Assembly (NCBI GenBank): GCA_022828595.1 | Contig: JAKGHH010000005.1 | Span: forward strand, 23,077,875-23,141,874 | Direction: 5' to 3' | DNA: 64,000 bases | Source: Nelumbo lutea | Taxonomy: Eukaryota; Streptophyta; Magnoliopsida; Proteales; Nelumbonaceae | Shown: positions 24,111 through 36,500 of the stretch, in pieces | Position numbering within the stretch: the stretch's first letter is position 1 | How the letters are laid out: the number at the start of each line of letters is the position of its first letter | Position numbers and translations under genes: made by a program | The notes under the pieces: model-generated | Told to the model about the DNA's origin: nothing | The model's database searches: none | Seen by the model: the letters and a program-made list of their open reading frames with translations, nothing else

Positions 24111-24497
24111 TTCTTGGGGATGTGTTTCAATATAGTTTCAATCACATTTGTTTCTAGAGAATGATGGAGAACATAAAGACCATTCTCAAGTTCTCTGTGA
24201 GTAAGGAATTTATTATTCAATTTAATTGTAATTTTATTACTAAACAAAATAGAATAACCATCCATACACAAGTTAAAAACTAAAATTAGATTTCTTCCAA
24301 GTAAAGGTGCATAAGGACAACCTTTTAATGTAACAAATCATTCTCTAAAAATTAAATCTATTGTTCCTACAACAGTAGCTACAACAGTTGCAGTCATCCC
24401 CAAGTAAAACATAACCTTGTCATCATTCAATCTTCTGCTTTCCTTGAATCTCTGTAATGTGTTACATGCATGGATAGAAGCCTTAGAGTTAATACCA

Positions 24498-25277
24498 CTA
24501 GGATGCATAAGTGACTAACATATTAGTCTCTATGACAAGAGATTCAAAATTAACTTCTTTGTTCTTGTGAGATTCCAGACATTGAAGACAATTCATCTTC
24601 CAATGCCTAGTCTGCTTGTAGAAATGACATTCATCAGATGACTTATCTCTCTTTTGCTTTTTCAATTTGTCTCCCTTTTCTCGAAGCTTCTTCTTACCCT
24701 TTATTTTCTTTTTGTCAGATTTGCTAGCTTGAACAAGCATGGCTATCGACTTGTCCTTCTTAATCAATTATTTGACTCTTTGCAACATATTGTTGAGCTT
24801 CTACAAGCTAACTTTTAACTTGTTCATGTTGTATTTCATGACAAACTGATTAAAGGATGAGGGTAGAAAGTTCAAGACGACATCAATCTCGGTGTCATCG
24901 TCAAGTTGGGAGCCAACAACCTCCAATTCATTTATATAACTTATCATTCACATGACATAGTTATGAACTAGTTGGTTTTTGGTCATCCTCATGGTCATCA
25001 ATAGTTTGATGACCTTTTGTCTTGCAGAATGATTATGCTCCTCATACATGATTATGCTCCTCATACACTGAACAAGAGAATTTTTTTCTTTTCATTCCTG
25101 ATATTCCCTCCTTGCCTCAAAAGCCTTATTACTTGGATGTTCTGGTGCTGGGTTTTTGGCAACCTTGTCCAATTTTTCTGATGTGAGTACTAGGTTTAGG
25201 TTACGAAACCAGTGTGCATAGTTGGGTCCTTTCAATTTGCTATCATCTAACAATTTAGCAAACTGACCATGTGCCAT
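24498..25277 (-). pseudogene. Copia gag with altered zinc knuckle
   Basis: The start codon is at 25277 (MAHGQFAKLLDDSKLKGPNY), homologous to the gag starts at 53797 and 56360. The middle is decayed. The end is Lys-rich (24767-24650) and has a zinc knuckle where the second Cys is Tyr: C-HF-Y-KQTR-H-WKMN-C. Below it, at 24250-24500, the protease region is too decayed to call. Confidence 0.8.
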
Positions 25278-25801
25278 TTTTGACAAAAGGAATTACTAAT
25301 TAGTTCACGACCTTAGGCCATGTTTGGTTCAATTCTCATTCTTTATCATTCTTACCCAAGATGAAATTCTAAGATGAAAAAAAGTGAGTAAAAATGGCAA
25401 GAATGAGAAAATATTGCTATGAACCAAATGTTTTTTTCCTAAAAAATGATTTTTTTTATGACAAGAATGAGAGCAAAATTTTAACATGTTTGGTTACAAA
25501 TTTCATTCTCATTCATTTTTTAATTAATCAAAATAAAAATATAAGGGTTAAAGGTGTAAAACGTGTCATTTGAGTCCACGTAAAGTGTAGGTTGTGCCGT
25601 ACCACCCTCCCCTGGGATAACTTGGGGGTTGGCCCAACACGTCCCACGGCCCAAGCCCGTGCGGGCCCGTGCTGTGCTGTAGGCTGGGCCATGGACCGGG
25701 CCAAAGCTATTTATTTAAAAAAAAATGAAAGAAACATAGCATTTCAATTATCTTATATGAATGATCCAACAAATTCATACAACTTGGTAAGATATTAAGA
25801 T

Positions 25802-25822
25802 GAGAGAGAGAGAGAGAGAGAG
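25802..25822. repeat. (GA)n microsatellite
   Basis: A short GA run in the 5 kb element. The DNA between it and 26480 is AT-rich with no recognised content. Confidence 0.9.
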
Positions 25823-26485
25823 GAAAATGTACTACCCTCTTATTGAGAATCAAATCGCAATTTGTTTTCTTAGAGGCTACATAGTATCAGGTTCTTTGTT
25901 TGTTTTGGCAATGTTTCCTTTTGGTCTAGTTTGCCTGTAGTAGTGCAATTTTATTTGCATTAGAGAAAAAGAAAGGGAGTGCAATTTCTGATTTATTATT
26001 CTTTTAATTTTCATCTTATCTTGTTCACTTGCAGCACAAATGAAGTAAAATAAAACCTAAAACAAAACAAAGTGAAAATTGAAGCAAAAATGGATCAGAA
26101 TTTGTGTTTTTCTTATTTGCACTCTCATGCATTTGTATTGGTGCAGATTAAATTGCACTATAAACAACTAAAGCCTTCTGTATATAGAAAACAAATTAGT
26201 AAATCGGTCATGCTGCTATGGTGGATTATGTTAAATTTCAAAAGCAGATAGAAAAAAAAAAAAAGCTGGAAATATGCAAGCGAAAGCTACTTGAGAAAAT
26301 AACACAAAAAAACATTTATTTCTATGATAATTTTACATAACATTACAGTTCTTATTCTGCTAAACTAGAATAATAAAGTTTCTTTCCATGTAAGTTGTAT
26401 GCAAAATTTAAAAAAAAAAAGGAAAAGCCATTTCATATTATAGTTATTGATTAATTCGAGAAGCAAAACTTAGGTTTTATGGGCC

Positions 26486-26700
26486 AATATGGATTCAATC
26501 ACCATGAGAAACTCTCCTTTGAGAATGCATCACACAGCATTTCAGTAGAGGAAGCAGACCTGTCTATTCAATATTTATTAACAGAAATACAGCTTTTGAT
26601 AACAATATGGATTCAATCACCATGAGAAACTCTCCTTTGATGTTCATGGTTTGGTATCATGTATTTTAGATCAAGACAATACAGCTTTTGATAAAGATAC
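26486..26700. repeat. Short interspersed direct repeats
   Basis: The block caatatggattcaatcacc with its continuation recurs at 26486 and 26603, and atacagcttttgata recurs at about 26587 and 26680. This is a small partial duplication of about 117 bases. Its function is unknown. Confidence 0.75.
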
Positions 26701-27164
26701 GAAGACAAACTTTGGAGTTTAGTGGGCCAAAAGAAAATTTATTAACAGAAATCAAGACAAAAGCCTGAGAATTTTGTGGGCCAAAACTTTTTTGACAACG
26801 CAAGCTATAGGGCAGTACTTTCCCATTTTGGGCCCATCTTCAACCAACTCTATGTAAGCCTAGCCCCAACCTTTGGAATTATCAAAGAGACACCTGGCTC
26901 ATGCTTCATTTGAGATCAGGGGAACCTAGGGTACTTAGTAGTACCTGTACTTATCCATTCAATGGTTTGCTTGGTTCGAGTTCATGGTTCCTGATTCATC
27001 GGTATTAGAGAAGTTATCCCCCGGAAAGAGTATTCTTATATGTAAGGGTATTAATGGACCGGTTTTGGATTGGACCCCGTCCAGTCCAAAATCAATTTGG
27101 ACAGATCAAGGTTTGGGTTGAAACCAATCAAAATTAAAATGAATTTGAACAGATTAGATGGGTA

Positions 27165-27762
27165 ATGGTTAATCTTGGCAGGGGACAGCTGAAAAGAAGA
27201 ATGGTTGTTGGAAGCACATGCCTTTTCAAAAATGGGAACACCAAGGATCTTTTTATCACCGAGTCTGTCAGCCACCTTAACACTCTTAGGATCAGTATCA
27301 TGTACAGAATGCAAAGCGGGACCATTTCCAGCTTCAACTTTGTCAGAAAAGTGTTGATGATTGACTTGTAAGAAATCCAATCCCATTCTCCCTGAATTTC
27401 CCCTTGCTTTGGGGGTCATGTCATCAAGTTGGTTTTCCTCTAAGCCAAGGTAAGCCGGCTGAAGGATCTTCATGCTTCCTTTCTCCATCTATAATCACAA
27501 GATCTCGCTGGGGAACCACTGTATCTTTGAAGCCACTTGGAAGCACCATATTCAAATTCGTCTCCTTTGCAGTCTTAACATCAACGAAGTCTGAACACTT
27601 GTAATGCTTCACAGAACAATGGTTTTCAAAGTTTTCAGAAGTTAATGCCTTCTCATTACTGCAGTTCAGATAGTCAAATCCAATTAAAGGGGAACAAACC
27701 TGTAATGACTTGGACTTCTGTAGCTGGTCTGAGGTAAGACACGTGCCACTTAATATGGCCAA
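27165..27762 (-). pseudogene. DUF863 plant protein, exon fragment
   Basis: Two overlapping minus-strand frames together follow part of the DUF863 family, large plant proteins of unknown function. From 27762 downward: NLNMVLPSGFKD, then DLVIIDGERKHEDP and GLPWLRGKP, after which stops appear. In the other frame: MGLDFLQVNHQHFSDK, KKILGVPIFEKACASNN. These blocks are in family order, so one frameshift near 27430 splits a single exon. No start region and no conserved C-terminal part is present. It lies inside the Harbinger-like element, consistent with capture of one exon. Confidence 0.75.
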
Positions 27763-28204
27763 AAAGTTAAACTGTATAGTTCTTTTATAACTAGAATATC
27801 TCTCTTGGTGCAGTATATATTCTTAAGTTCCAATTAATTTTGAAATGTAAAGGAGAATATCTCTCTTGGGGAAGAGTTATGTTTTGATACATTTACCTTG
27901 AATTTAATGTTTCAATAGATAATTTACTGTATTGTAGGTTACATGTATGATATTTAGAAATAAAAAGGCCATTACCCAGTGTTGGTCCAACTATCTTGTG
28001 TCTTGGGAGGGGAAGACTGGATTCAGTCCTAACCTTTGGCATTTTTTGCACAAAATGGCTGCTGTCAGACTCAAACCTGTTTTCTCACACTGGCCAGCAA
28101 AAGGAGAATGGCAACAGCAACTCCAAAATATATTACTATACTTGGTTATAGGTGACTGGCCTCTCAACAGCAAGAAATATGGGATGAGTTCAATGTAATC
28201 CTAG
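27763..28204. other. Unassigned sequence in the 5 kb element
   Basis: AT-rich DNA, then from 27985 a stretch with tcttgggagggg that resembles text in the inverted-repeat spacer near 7782. No gene is recognised. Confidence 0.35.
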
Positions 28205-28385
28205 TAGGGATCATATTATAAAGCTCAAGTTTGATGGTCGCTGTATTGGTAATCCCTTCAGGAATAGGTGGACTGTTTAGAGATGCATATGGAATCATAG
28301 TAGTGTTATTTTCAGGACCAGCTGGCCACAAGCACATGACTCAATAAAGGAGGTATCAGCAGCATTGCAAGGATTGAAAGTGTAA
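28205..28385 (+). pseudogene. RNase H (RVT_3-type) remnant
   Basis: KLKFDG and GNP start the domain. GIGGLFRDAYGI continues in another frame, and EVSAALQGLK ends it in the first frame. This is the pattern of the RNase H module found in plant LINE-like sequences. Two frameshifts are needed. The Asp of FDG is kept. Confidence 0.6.
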
Positions 28386-28494
28386 AAGTAATTAAACAGT
28401 ACAGGTATACCCAAATTTCATTTAAGCAAGCAAGGAAGGGGTAGAACCCAAAAGCTTACAGAGGAGGGATTCTATCACTATAAAGTTCTTCTAG

Positions 28495-28556
28495 AAGTAC
28501 ACCCTATTTGGCTAAACCATCTGCTATGTGATTTAGATCCCTAGGAATCCAAGTTA
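28495..28556 (-). pseudogene. RNase H C-terminal remnant, opposite strand
   Basis: On the minus strand TWIPRDLNHIADGLAK matches the C-terminal W-x-PR-x-x-N-x-x-AD-x-LA pattern of the same kind of RNase H. It lies 110 bases past the plus-strand remnant but points the other way, so the module is inverted or two copies met here. The stretch from 28557 to 29900 shows no recognised content. Confidence 0.5.
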
Positions 28557-29917
28557 GTCTTGCATTTAGGTAAAAAGGACATCTTTTAGTTAAAAAAATT
28601 TAGTTAACACAATCAAGTGGTCCAATAAAGAGCTGTTCTGCAGTCACTTGGCTTCCTTTGGGCATTTAGAGGTTTAGGCCTATGGTAAATATTACATAGG
28701 CAGAGCCTGGGTGGGTTAGGACTTAGGCCCCTATCCCACCCTACTAACTTCTGCACCTGTTGGGGGGGCTGGAAGGATGTCTTTGGTATTACTGCTGAAG
28801 ATGGAGTCAAATACTAAAAATTTGCCTATAAATATCTAATAATCCTTAATAATCTTACAGGTTGAAGCTTTTTTTTGAAAAATTAGAAATATAATCTGTA
28901 TTACATCAGGTTATGCAATGTCATCCTATGTACAATTAATTTGTATTATATTCTTGGCTCGTAAGAAACATACTGGTTCCATACTGATGACAGTGATAGT
29001 GGTAGGGTTTAATTAAGGTGAGATCATTCTCTTTTTCCAAACAAGAATTTTATTATATAAACTTTGATGCAGACTAGCAATCTTTTAGCTTTATTTCCTT
29101 ATGGCCATCTCTTTCCCTTGGTGACTAGGACTATTGTTCCCATGCTAATGGTGCAGCAAGGTCAACCTAGGTTTCTGTTATTTGTCAAATAAGGGTTCAA
29201 AGTATTAGGTTTAGGGTTTGAGTGGGGACTGCTCGCCCCTGGTTCAGTGATCCTCTGCTTCATGGAATTGTCGTGATCCGTGATCCATAAATTCCATATC
29301 CATCCTACACTACACACAAGGAAAAACCAACACAACTTCCTGGAGCCTTCTCACTGCTTCTCATTCACTGTTTTTATTATCCACAAAATATGTATCTATA
29401 ATTAAATAAACTACACTTTGACAGCCATACAACCAAGATATCAATTGGGTGGCCCCCTACATACTAACTAAGCCATGGATGCATGGATAAAACTCAAATT
29501 CTAATCCTCAAACAAAGCCAAGCAGGATAGTATGTAGGGTCTCTCCCTTCAGTTGGCGAAGCTTAACAGAGGCCTCAATTCAAATGCTACGTACCATCTG
29601 GGTGCCTTTATCAAATGCCTCAATCGGACTGTCGGATTTATACTTCCATAACAACAAAGCAATAAGGAAAATAATTCGATAATTTATACTTTAAAAAAAC
29701 AGCAAAGCAATAAGAAAAAGAACAACAACAATTTATACTTAAAAAATGTATAAAATCCATAATAATTCAAACACACAAATACCAAAAATACCAATAAGGA
29801 AAATAACGAAGAGACAAAAATTGTTCAAAACTTCAAATACCTTAATCGGTGCTGCTTTGTTTTGATGCTAACAGGGATGATATTGGTGGTCAACCTAAAA
29901 GGGGGAAAAACAGAGTA

Positions 29918-30070
29918 AGAAGAAGAAGAAGGAGGAGGAGGAGGATATATACATCTCCTGTACGTGCGCAGCTTGAGAAGGAGATGAAGAAGAAGAAGAA
30001 GACGAAGAGAGAAAGAGAGAGATTGCCTTGGTCGAGCTCACCGTTACCTTGTACAAAGAGAGAAAGAGTC
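29918..30070. repeat. Purine-rich low-complexity tract
   Basis: Repeated GAA and GGA triplets interrupted at 29945-29975, then GA-rich DNA to 30070. Open frames here are by-products of the triplet run. Confidence 0.85.
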
Positions 30071-30314
30071 GATTAGTTTTACCTTGTACAAACTTCAACA
30101 GATCGACATACCTCAGCACAGAGAGAGGGACGAGGGTTCAGTGAGTTCAAGTCGAGAGGACTCTCGAACGAAAAAAGAAAATAGTAGGATGGGGCACATT
30201 TTCGTGCCCCAAATTTTTGCCGGGACCCAAATTTCATTACGGGAAGAATGAATTCTCAGCAAGAAATGAATATCCAAAAAGAATGATGTCACCCGCAGCG
30301 AATTAAACATGGGC

Positions 30315-31240
30315 TAAATATTATTTCAAGTTATCTTTTATATAATGAAATTTTATTGATGTTCTATCTCTATTTATTCATTTCTAGATTTCACTCCTAT
30401 TACAATCATGATGACACGGTTTAGAATGAAAAATCATATAAGTGCATGGAGCCAATTATTTCATCTGCATAATCCCATCACTTTCTGTAAAAGATCACGT
30501 ATCCATCCATCCAATGAGCTTTTCCTTTGACCTTCATTAGATAAGATTCATTGTCATTTTAAGTTAAACCTTTCTAATTGGTAAGTGTAAACTCATCATA
30601 TCGGGAGCCCCAATGTACCATGAAAGAGTCTTCCATTTTAGGATAGGCCCTCCCACTAGTCTATAACACCCCTAAATGGATAACCTAATTTTATGGTGCA
30701 TTTCCATCCACTAATTTAGTCTGTTTTCATGCTAATGACGAAAGGCCTTTAGAGAAATTATCTTATGATATTCTCTATCTCATTGCACTTATATTAATTA
30801 TGAGGGAACATGTGTATTAGTTGCTAGGTCTGATTTAGGTCATACCATAGTGGCTCTCACTAACTTTCATTAAGTCAAATTCAAATGGGTTTTTAATGGG
30901 CTAGGATTTCTACAAGGTTCCTCTTTGGGAGGAAGCTATTGAGGAGGCCATTAGAAAAGGATATCATATAATGACTCTTGAGCATCATGGTAATGATGTG
31001 CATTCAGCCATGATGATCGTGGAGAGCCACATAAGTCAATACATGGGCCAAGCACTTATGGCCCGTGAACGAATCACATCCATTTAGCACATCTCAAACA
31101 CATACATAATTGATCCATATCAATTTAAAAACTTGTAAAAATCACATCCATTTAGATTAACACATGATCAGCCCATCAATTGACCAAATTATCTAATAAT
31201 TTTGTCTTGGTATATGGGTTAAACTGCAAAAAACAGTTGG
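30315..31240 (-). mobile_element. Copia leader, inverted
   Basis: Reverse complement of the leader between LTR and gag in the forward copy (52018-53796). Matches include the block near 30430-30480 (forward 53570-53640), the block near 30690-30770 (forward 53270-53340), and the hairpin catgggcca/tggcccgtg at 31042-31067. The primer-site side is decayed: no clear complement of tRNA-Met lies next to the LTR. Confidence 0.75.
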
Positions 31241-32900
31241 TGAAGAGAGGGGAGATCCATTATATGGATGGCCAAACCATGCAGGGTGGCTAAGAAAAAT
31301 TTCCAGTTTTAGAAAAATTACATTTTTACCAAGATAAAGGGAGGGATATACCTGATACCGAATCCACAAACATAGCTCCCAAAGTAGGTGTTCATGTCCA
31401 AAGATTGTACCAAATCCTACTTCCATTGAAGATGGCGCAGCTTGAGATGAAGTAGAATCAATAATGCAATCCTTCAGCAAGGATTAGGCAAGGGAGGTGA
31501 GCATGAATTCAAATATGATTTTTCTTGCAAAAATCATAATCAAGATCCAATCTTGATCAGTCCAAGAATAGAGATTGAACAGGGTATATGGCGGCAAGAG
31601 TAGAAGGAGAGGGAGAACTGTAAGTAGTGTGTAACCTTTTAGCAATTCGCCCTCCTCTATTTAAATAAATCTTAAAGAAATTTTCCCCTAATCTGATTAG
31701 GAGTTTCTTAATCCAAATCTGTATTTGGATCTAGACTTTTTAAGTGGATAAGACTTATTTTCTTATCCTTATCTACTGATCCAAACCCATATTTAAACCT
31801 AGATTAATCATATTAATCTTGAACCCAAGGCCCATTAAGACATTAGGCTCACTTCCCTTTTAATTGCTGGCTATCTTGGCTCTCTTTGTATGGCATAGGA
31901 CCCTAACATTGATCTTCACAAAAACCATATGGATTCAGCATAGCCTCTTTTATAAGGCTTGGCCAAATTCACTACTAAACATAGTAAACCCTTGAACCCG
32001 TCAGTATGGGCTCTTAACAAGCCCAACATTTACACTAAATGGTCCTTGGGTCCAGCCACCTTATGAAGCCCCAAGGACTATGGTCTTAAGTGAGATTAGC
32101 CCATCAGGTAAAAAAGCCCTAAATGGTCTTACACTTAACCTCTCAGCCCATAATGATCAAACACTGCCTGACAAGAGAGGGACCTCTCCCTCGACTACAA
32201 GGTACAATATCGCACTCTCTACTCATGATTGATCCCAGGAATTAAAACCTTTGCAAACATTTTTCATAGAACATAATATATAAAACAAATCTCAAACAAG
32301 TTTGAAATCAACTATCAGCAGTTTAGGTTTCCATCAGAGAGAGTGTTGTTCCCAATCAATCACTTTGTCTGACAAAGGGGCTGATTCTGTCACTATGATC
32401 ATCCACTCAGGTGAATTCTCAGACTGCCCCAACATACCCAGGTTTTGACCCCTACAAAGGATCTCACTGATTGGCATATCAAAGGCAGTCAAATCCAACA
32501 CCTAGTGTAGTATCATAATCGAGTCTATGGGTTAGGTGTAACTTTCCAATTTTTCTCATCTGTCTCCAAGGTCCAAGGCATAACTAGAAAATGGTCCAGT
32601 TCAGAGTTTCAAGCAAACCCACACTACATGTGCTTCGGGTCTAACCCTGGCATCTAAGACAAGATGCCCTAACCGACTTGGAAGCACATTAGTGTCAGTT
32701 GTGGTAGGATAAACCTCCCCAGGTCTATCCAATGGCTGTGAGCATTCTAAACTAATACGAGTCCCATAAGTGTTTAGTTCAAGGGTAATTACATAGAAAC
32801 ATACCAGATATAACATGAATCAATTATATACTTTTGTTTATTTACAATAAATGTCAAATATACATTAATGGGATTGGAGCTAAGGGCATACACTATCTAT
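31241..32900 (-). mobile_element. Copia 5' LTR, inverted
   Basis: In reverse complement it runs from about 32900 (near TGTTAGATAG text, slightly rearranged) to TTCA at 31241, about 1660 bases. With 30315-31240, the split leader and 22883-25312 it forms one inverted copia element, 5' LTR-leader-gag-integrase-RT, broken by the 5 kb insertion. Its 3' part is missing. Confidence 0.8.
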
Positions 32901-33520
32901 CTATCAGTTCAGCCCATGTAAAAGTTCATGCTGAAATGGGCTAGTCTTTCTTTAATCTAACATAAAAGGGTTTTTCAAGTATGGGCCGAATTAGTTCATG
33001 CAATGGGCCATCAAACCCTTGGCCTAAAATTAATTTTGGGTCACTTAAATAGTGATCCAATGGGCTGTTATCAGACCCCAAAGAACCATAGGTATGACCC
33101 AACAAGATTGGAACAAAACTATGTCAGATCAGCCTAGGGTTTGGTGTCCAAAACATGCATAAATTCACATAGGTAATGATATGAAATTCTCAGTTATTAT
33201 TCACAATCAAATCAAAAAATAAATAACAGATAATTAGAAATAAATGGTTAGGGTTGATAATGTGATGGTTCGAATCCAATCCGGACAAAACTACATCCCT
33301 ATAAAATTGCAATATGCAAATCAATCTTCATCTACAATCTATGTCTTCTTTGCAAGATCCGGTGATTTCTTCGATGTAAAAAAATAGAAAAACCCTAATT
33401 TCTATCGCTTACATAAGAAAAAACTAATACATTCTTTCTACAAAAGAAAAAGAATAATTACAGACCACATGTTCAAATTAATAAATTTGGTGTGCACCGA
33501 TCTCATCACCATCACACTTT
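32901..33520. other. Unassigned sequence
   Basis: No gene recognised. Text such as gggccgaatta resembles parts of the copia leader but could not be aligned over any length. Confidence 0.35.
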
Positions 33521-36500
33521 TAGCCCAAGTGTGAGCTCTAAGAAGCTCATGACTGGCTCAAAGAGATGGAGTCACTCACCCATTTTTTAGAGGAAATGGG
33601 CCCTCATTTTTAGATTTGAAAAACTCGATTTAAGTCTTTGATAGTGACTCTGTCCTCCATGGAAAAGGCACATAACCGAGAGATTTTGGGTTCCAAGGTT
33701 TGGGAGAGGGGAGATATTAGGCACCCCTCTATCCAAGCTGCTCTAGCAGCCCAATATAGGAGTTGTTCAGGCTTAATTTCTTTAGAAGAAAAACAAAAAT
33801 GGTTGTAGGAAATTCTTAAATCTAGAGGAACATTCTTTCAACTTCTCCTAAGACCGATTTTGAGGTGATGTTATCGGGTCTTAGGTATTGATTTCCCTAA
33901 GAGCCCTACCTCTCTACCTCTCTACCTCTACTCCTAGTCAAGAAGAAATGAAAAAATGATGGTTCTCCAACATTTCAAAACCTTGAGCAACCTAGAAAAA
34001 CTAAAAAAAATACTTACTTTTCATATGTACTTTGTCAAAAGTTTTCCAGTAACTAGGATGAGATTGAATGAAGTTCAAATGGGTTTTTGAGCTAGGGAAT
34101 GCTTCTGGTTGCAACAACTTATGCTTGAAAACATATTGTAAACCACTTCGGAATACCAGTTTAATTATTTGTAAATTTTTTCGTTTCTCAAACAACTACT
34201 AACGTAGTAAATGGGTGAGAATAGGTCGTATCCATAGGGAAGCAAGTGAAAAATTAATATATACTTAGGTCTAGACAAGAGAATGCAATCGAGAATGGTA
34301 GAAAAATACAAAAATAAAATCTATTATTGCTAAAACTAAATGTTTCGAATTTAAATAAGAAAATAAATAAAAATTAGAATTTAAAAAAGTATGGGAATCA
34401 ACAAAGGAAATAAAAGAAATAAAAAAATGATCTAGAATCCGAATCTGGTGGCGGTAGCTACAGATCAGCCAGATAGCTTGTAGAAACCCCTCCTGACAAG
34501 AACCAGTCGTTTGCCCTTTTTACAACCCTCGAACCCATCGAGATACCTTAGCCTTGAACTGAATGAATTTAGATCTGCAAAATAGAGAAATGAACAAGAA
34601 TTAAATCTAAAAGATCGCGTAAATAAAAATAACAAAAAAGAAAATAAAGAAAATGAAAGAATGGTTGATCAGATCTAGTGGTGGTAGTTACAGAATGGTT
34701 GAACAGCTTACAGGAACCCCTCTTGACAAGAAAGGATGGAAGGTTCTAGGGCTTAGAATGAAAAGAGGGGGTGGCAGTTGGGTTTTAGCAAAAATATGGG
34801 TGACCTAGGGTTTAGAATGAAGGGTTAGGATGGTTCTAGGGTGATCCTATGGCTGAGAAGAAAAGGGGAAGGCACCCAATATTATGTAAGGCTGAGATTT
34901 ATTGGCTAAAGGCTGAATGGTGAAGATTAGAAGTTAGGTGGCTCCTAGGGTTAGAATGCTAAAAAGAGAGTGCCCTAGAATGGATGGTGGAGATTAGAAG
35001 GGATAGAAGGTGATGATTTAGCAGTTAGGGCGGATAGGGTTTGTTAAGAGTGAAAAGAATGGGTTAAAAGGTGCCCTAGGGTTTGCTAAGGCGTGGGGAG
35101 CATGCTAATACAGTAGGAGGGGCACTAAACTGGGTTTAGTAGCTAGGAGGTGTCCTCTTGCTTTCAGTTTTTCACAAAAACACCCCCTCTTTCAGCTGGA
35201 CTTTACACCTGCTTCCCAAAATCTGCATTTCAGTCATGAAAACTTCCTAATTTTTCCCAGAATTTGCATAGAGTCCCTCAAAGGTCACAACAATGAATTT
35301 AACTAGGAAAATGACATACTTTGACTATTCTAAGGTTGAAAATACCCCTGAAATGATGTCCTTAAGGCATCAAAATGCAGAGTCATTATCTACCTCTATT
35401 CCCAATCAAGAAGAAATGGAAAATGATGGTTTTCCAACATTTCAAAACCTCAAGCAACCTAGAAAAACTAAAAAAAGGCTTACTTTTCATATGTACCTTG
35501 TCAAAAGTTTTACAATAACTATGATGAGATTGAATGAAGTTCAAATGGGTTATTGAGCTAGGGAATGCTTCTGGCTACAACAACTTTTGCTTGAAAATTG
35601 AGGAGATGAGTTTAGAGTACCTCTAAATTTTGGGTGAACAGGAGGTAGTGTATGGGATTTGAGGAAGCTCTCTTCTCTCTCTCTTTATTTCTCTAGGGAC
35701 TCCCTCAAGTTTCCTCTCTTCTTTTCTTTGGTCTCCCCCTTAGGTTTCCTCCTTTGCCTTCCCCCTTTTGAGCTCGAATTAGATCAATATTTATAGAGAA
35801 AGAGAGGGGGGTCAAGTCTGAATTCGTTCAGCTACAGTGCCTGGGATTCAACAATGGTTTTTCACCTAAATAGGCAAAAATTCTTCAAAGAAATAGATGC
35901 CTAGTCAATCTTTCCTATTTGGTGAAACATTTTTTTTGATTTGGGGGTGGTTTTCATGGGTTTTGTGCATCCAATGGGAGCTTAGGGTGTGTCTATCATG
36001 GTAGTCTCGTATTTAGGGTTGTTAGTGGCAAAAAATGTAAAATTGATGAACTTTTAAATGTTATTTTGTCTTTTCTTGGTCTCAAGTGGGGTCTGTTTGG
36101 TATTTTAAGTTTTTTTAAGCCTATTGGGCTTTGTTTCATTGGTCCAAGTGTTCTAATGAGGTTAAGTAAGGATTTGACGTTAGTCCCCACCCTCTTAAAA
36201 TTCTAGGTTGGATAGTTAATGTGGTGGTTTAATCTGGTTTGTTGAAATGGTATTTTTCTAGTTTAACGGTGGGTGAATTAAGATGTAAAATTTGGCGTGT
36301 TGGAGTTTTTTGGGTTTCTGAACACAGTGGTGAGGTCTGATCGGATAAATGGGGTCAGGATGATTGAGATTTATGGCTAACAAGTTTAGGTAAATGGAAT
36401 TTGTTGAAATAGAATATTTGTTTGATGAAAGGTCAGATGAGGGAATTTTGAGATGAAATTTGATGGGATTGACACTTTTGAACGTCCTAAATCTAATGGA

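Larger units (their letters stand above)
25316..30314. mobile_element. PIF/Harbinger-like 5.0 kb non-autonomous element
   Basis: The copia leader is continuous on both sides of this block: gag-proximal leader ends at 25315 and resumes at 30315. The left end reads GGCCATGTTTGGTTC, and the right end in reverse complement reads GCCCATGTTTAATTC, 12 of 15 identical. Flanking trinucleotides are TTA (25313-25315) and TAA (30315-30317), close to the TTA/TAA target preference of PIF/Harbinger elements. Both ends also carry repeated CATTC. No transposase is seen. The cargo is a DUF863 exon fragment and RNase H remnants. The imperfect ends and target site leave room for another class. Confidence 0.6.

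Noticed and set aside
29849..30119. Arg/Lys-rich frame and its Ser-rich reverse
   Set aside because: By-products of GAA/GGA triplet runs with no domain.
33265..33285. Text ggttcgaatcc resembling a tRNA T-arm
   Set aside because: The stem does not pair and no D-arm or anticodon arm lies upstream.
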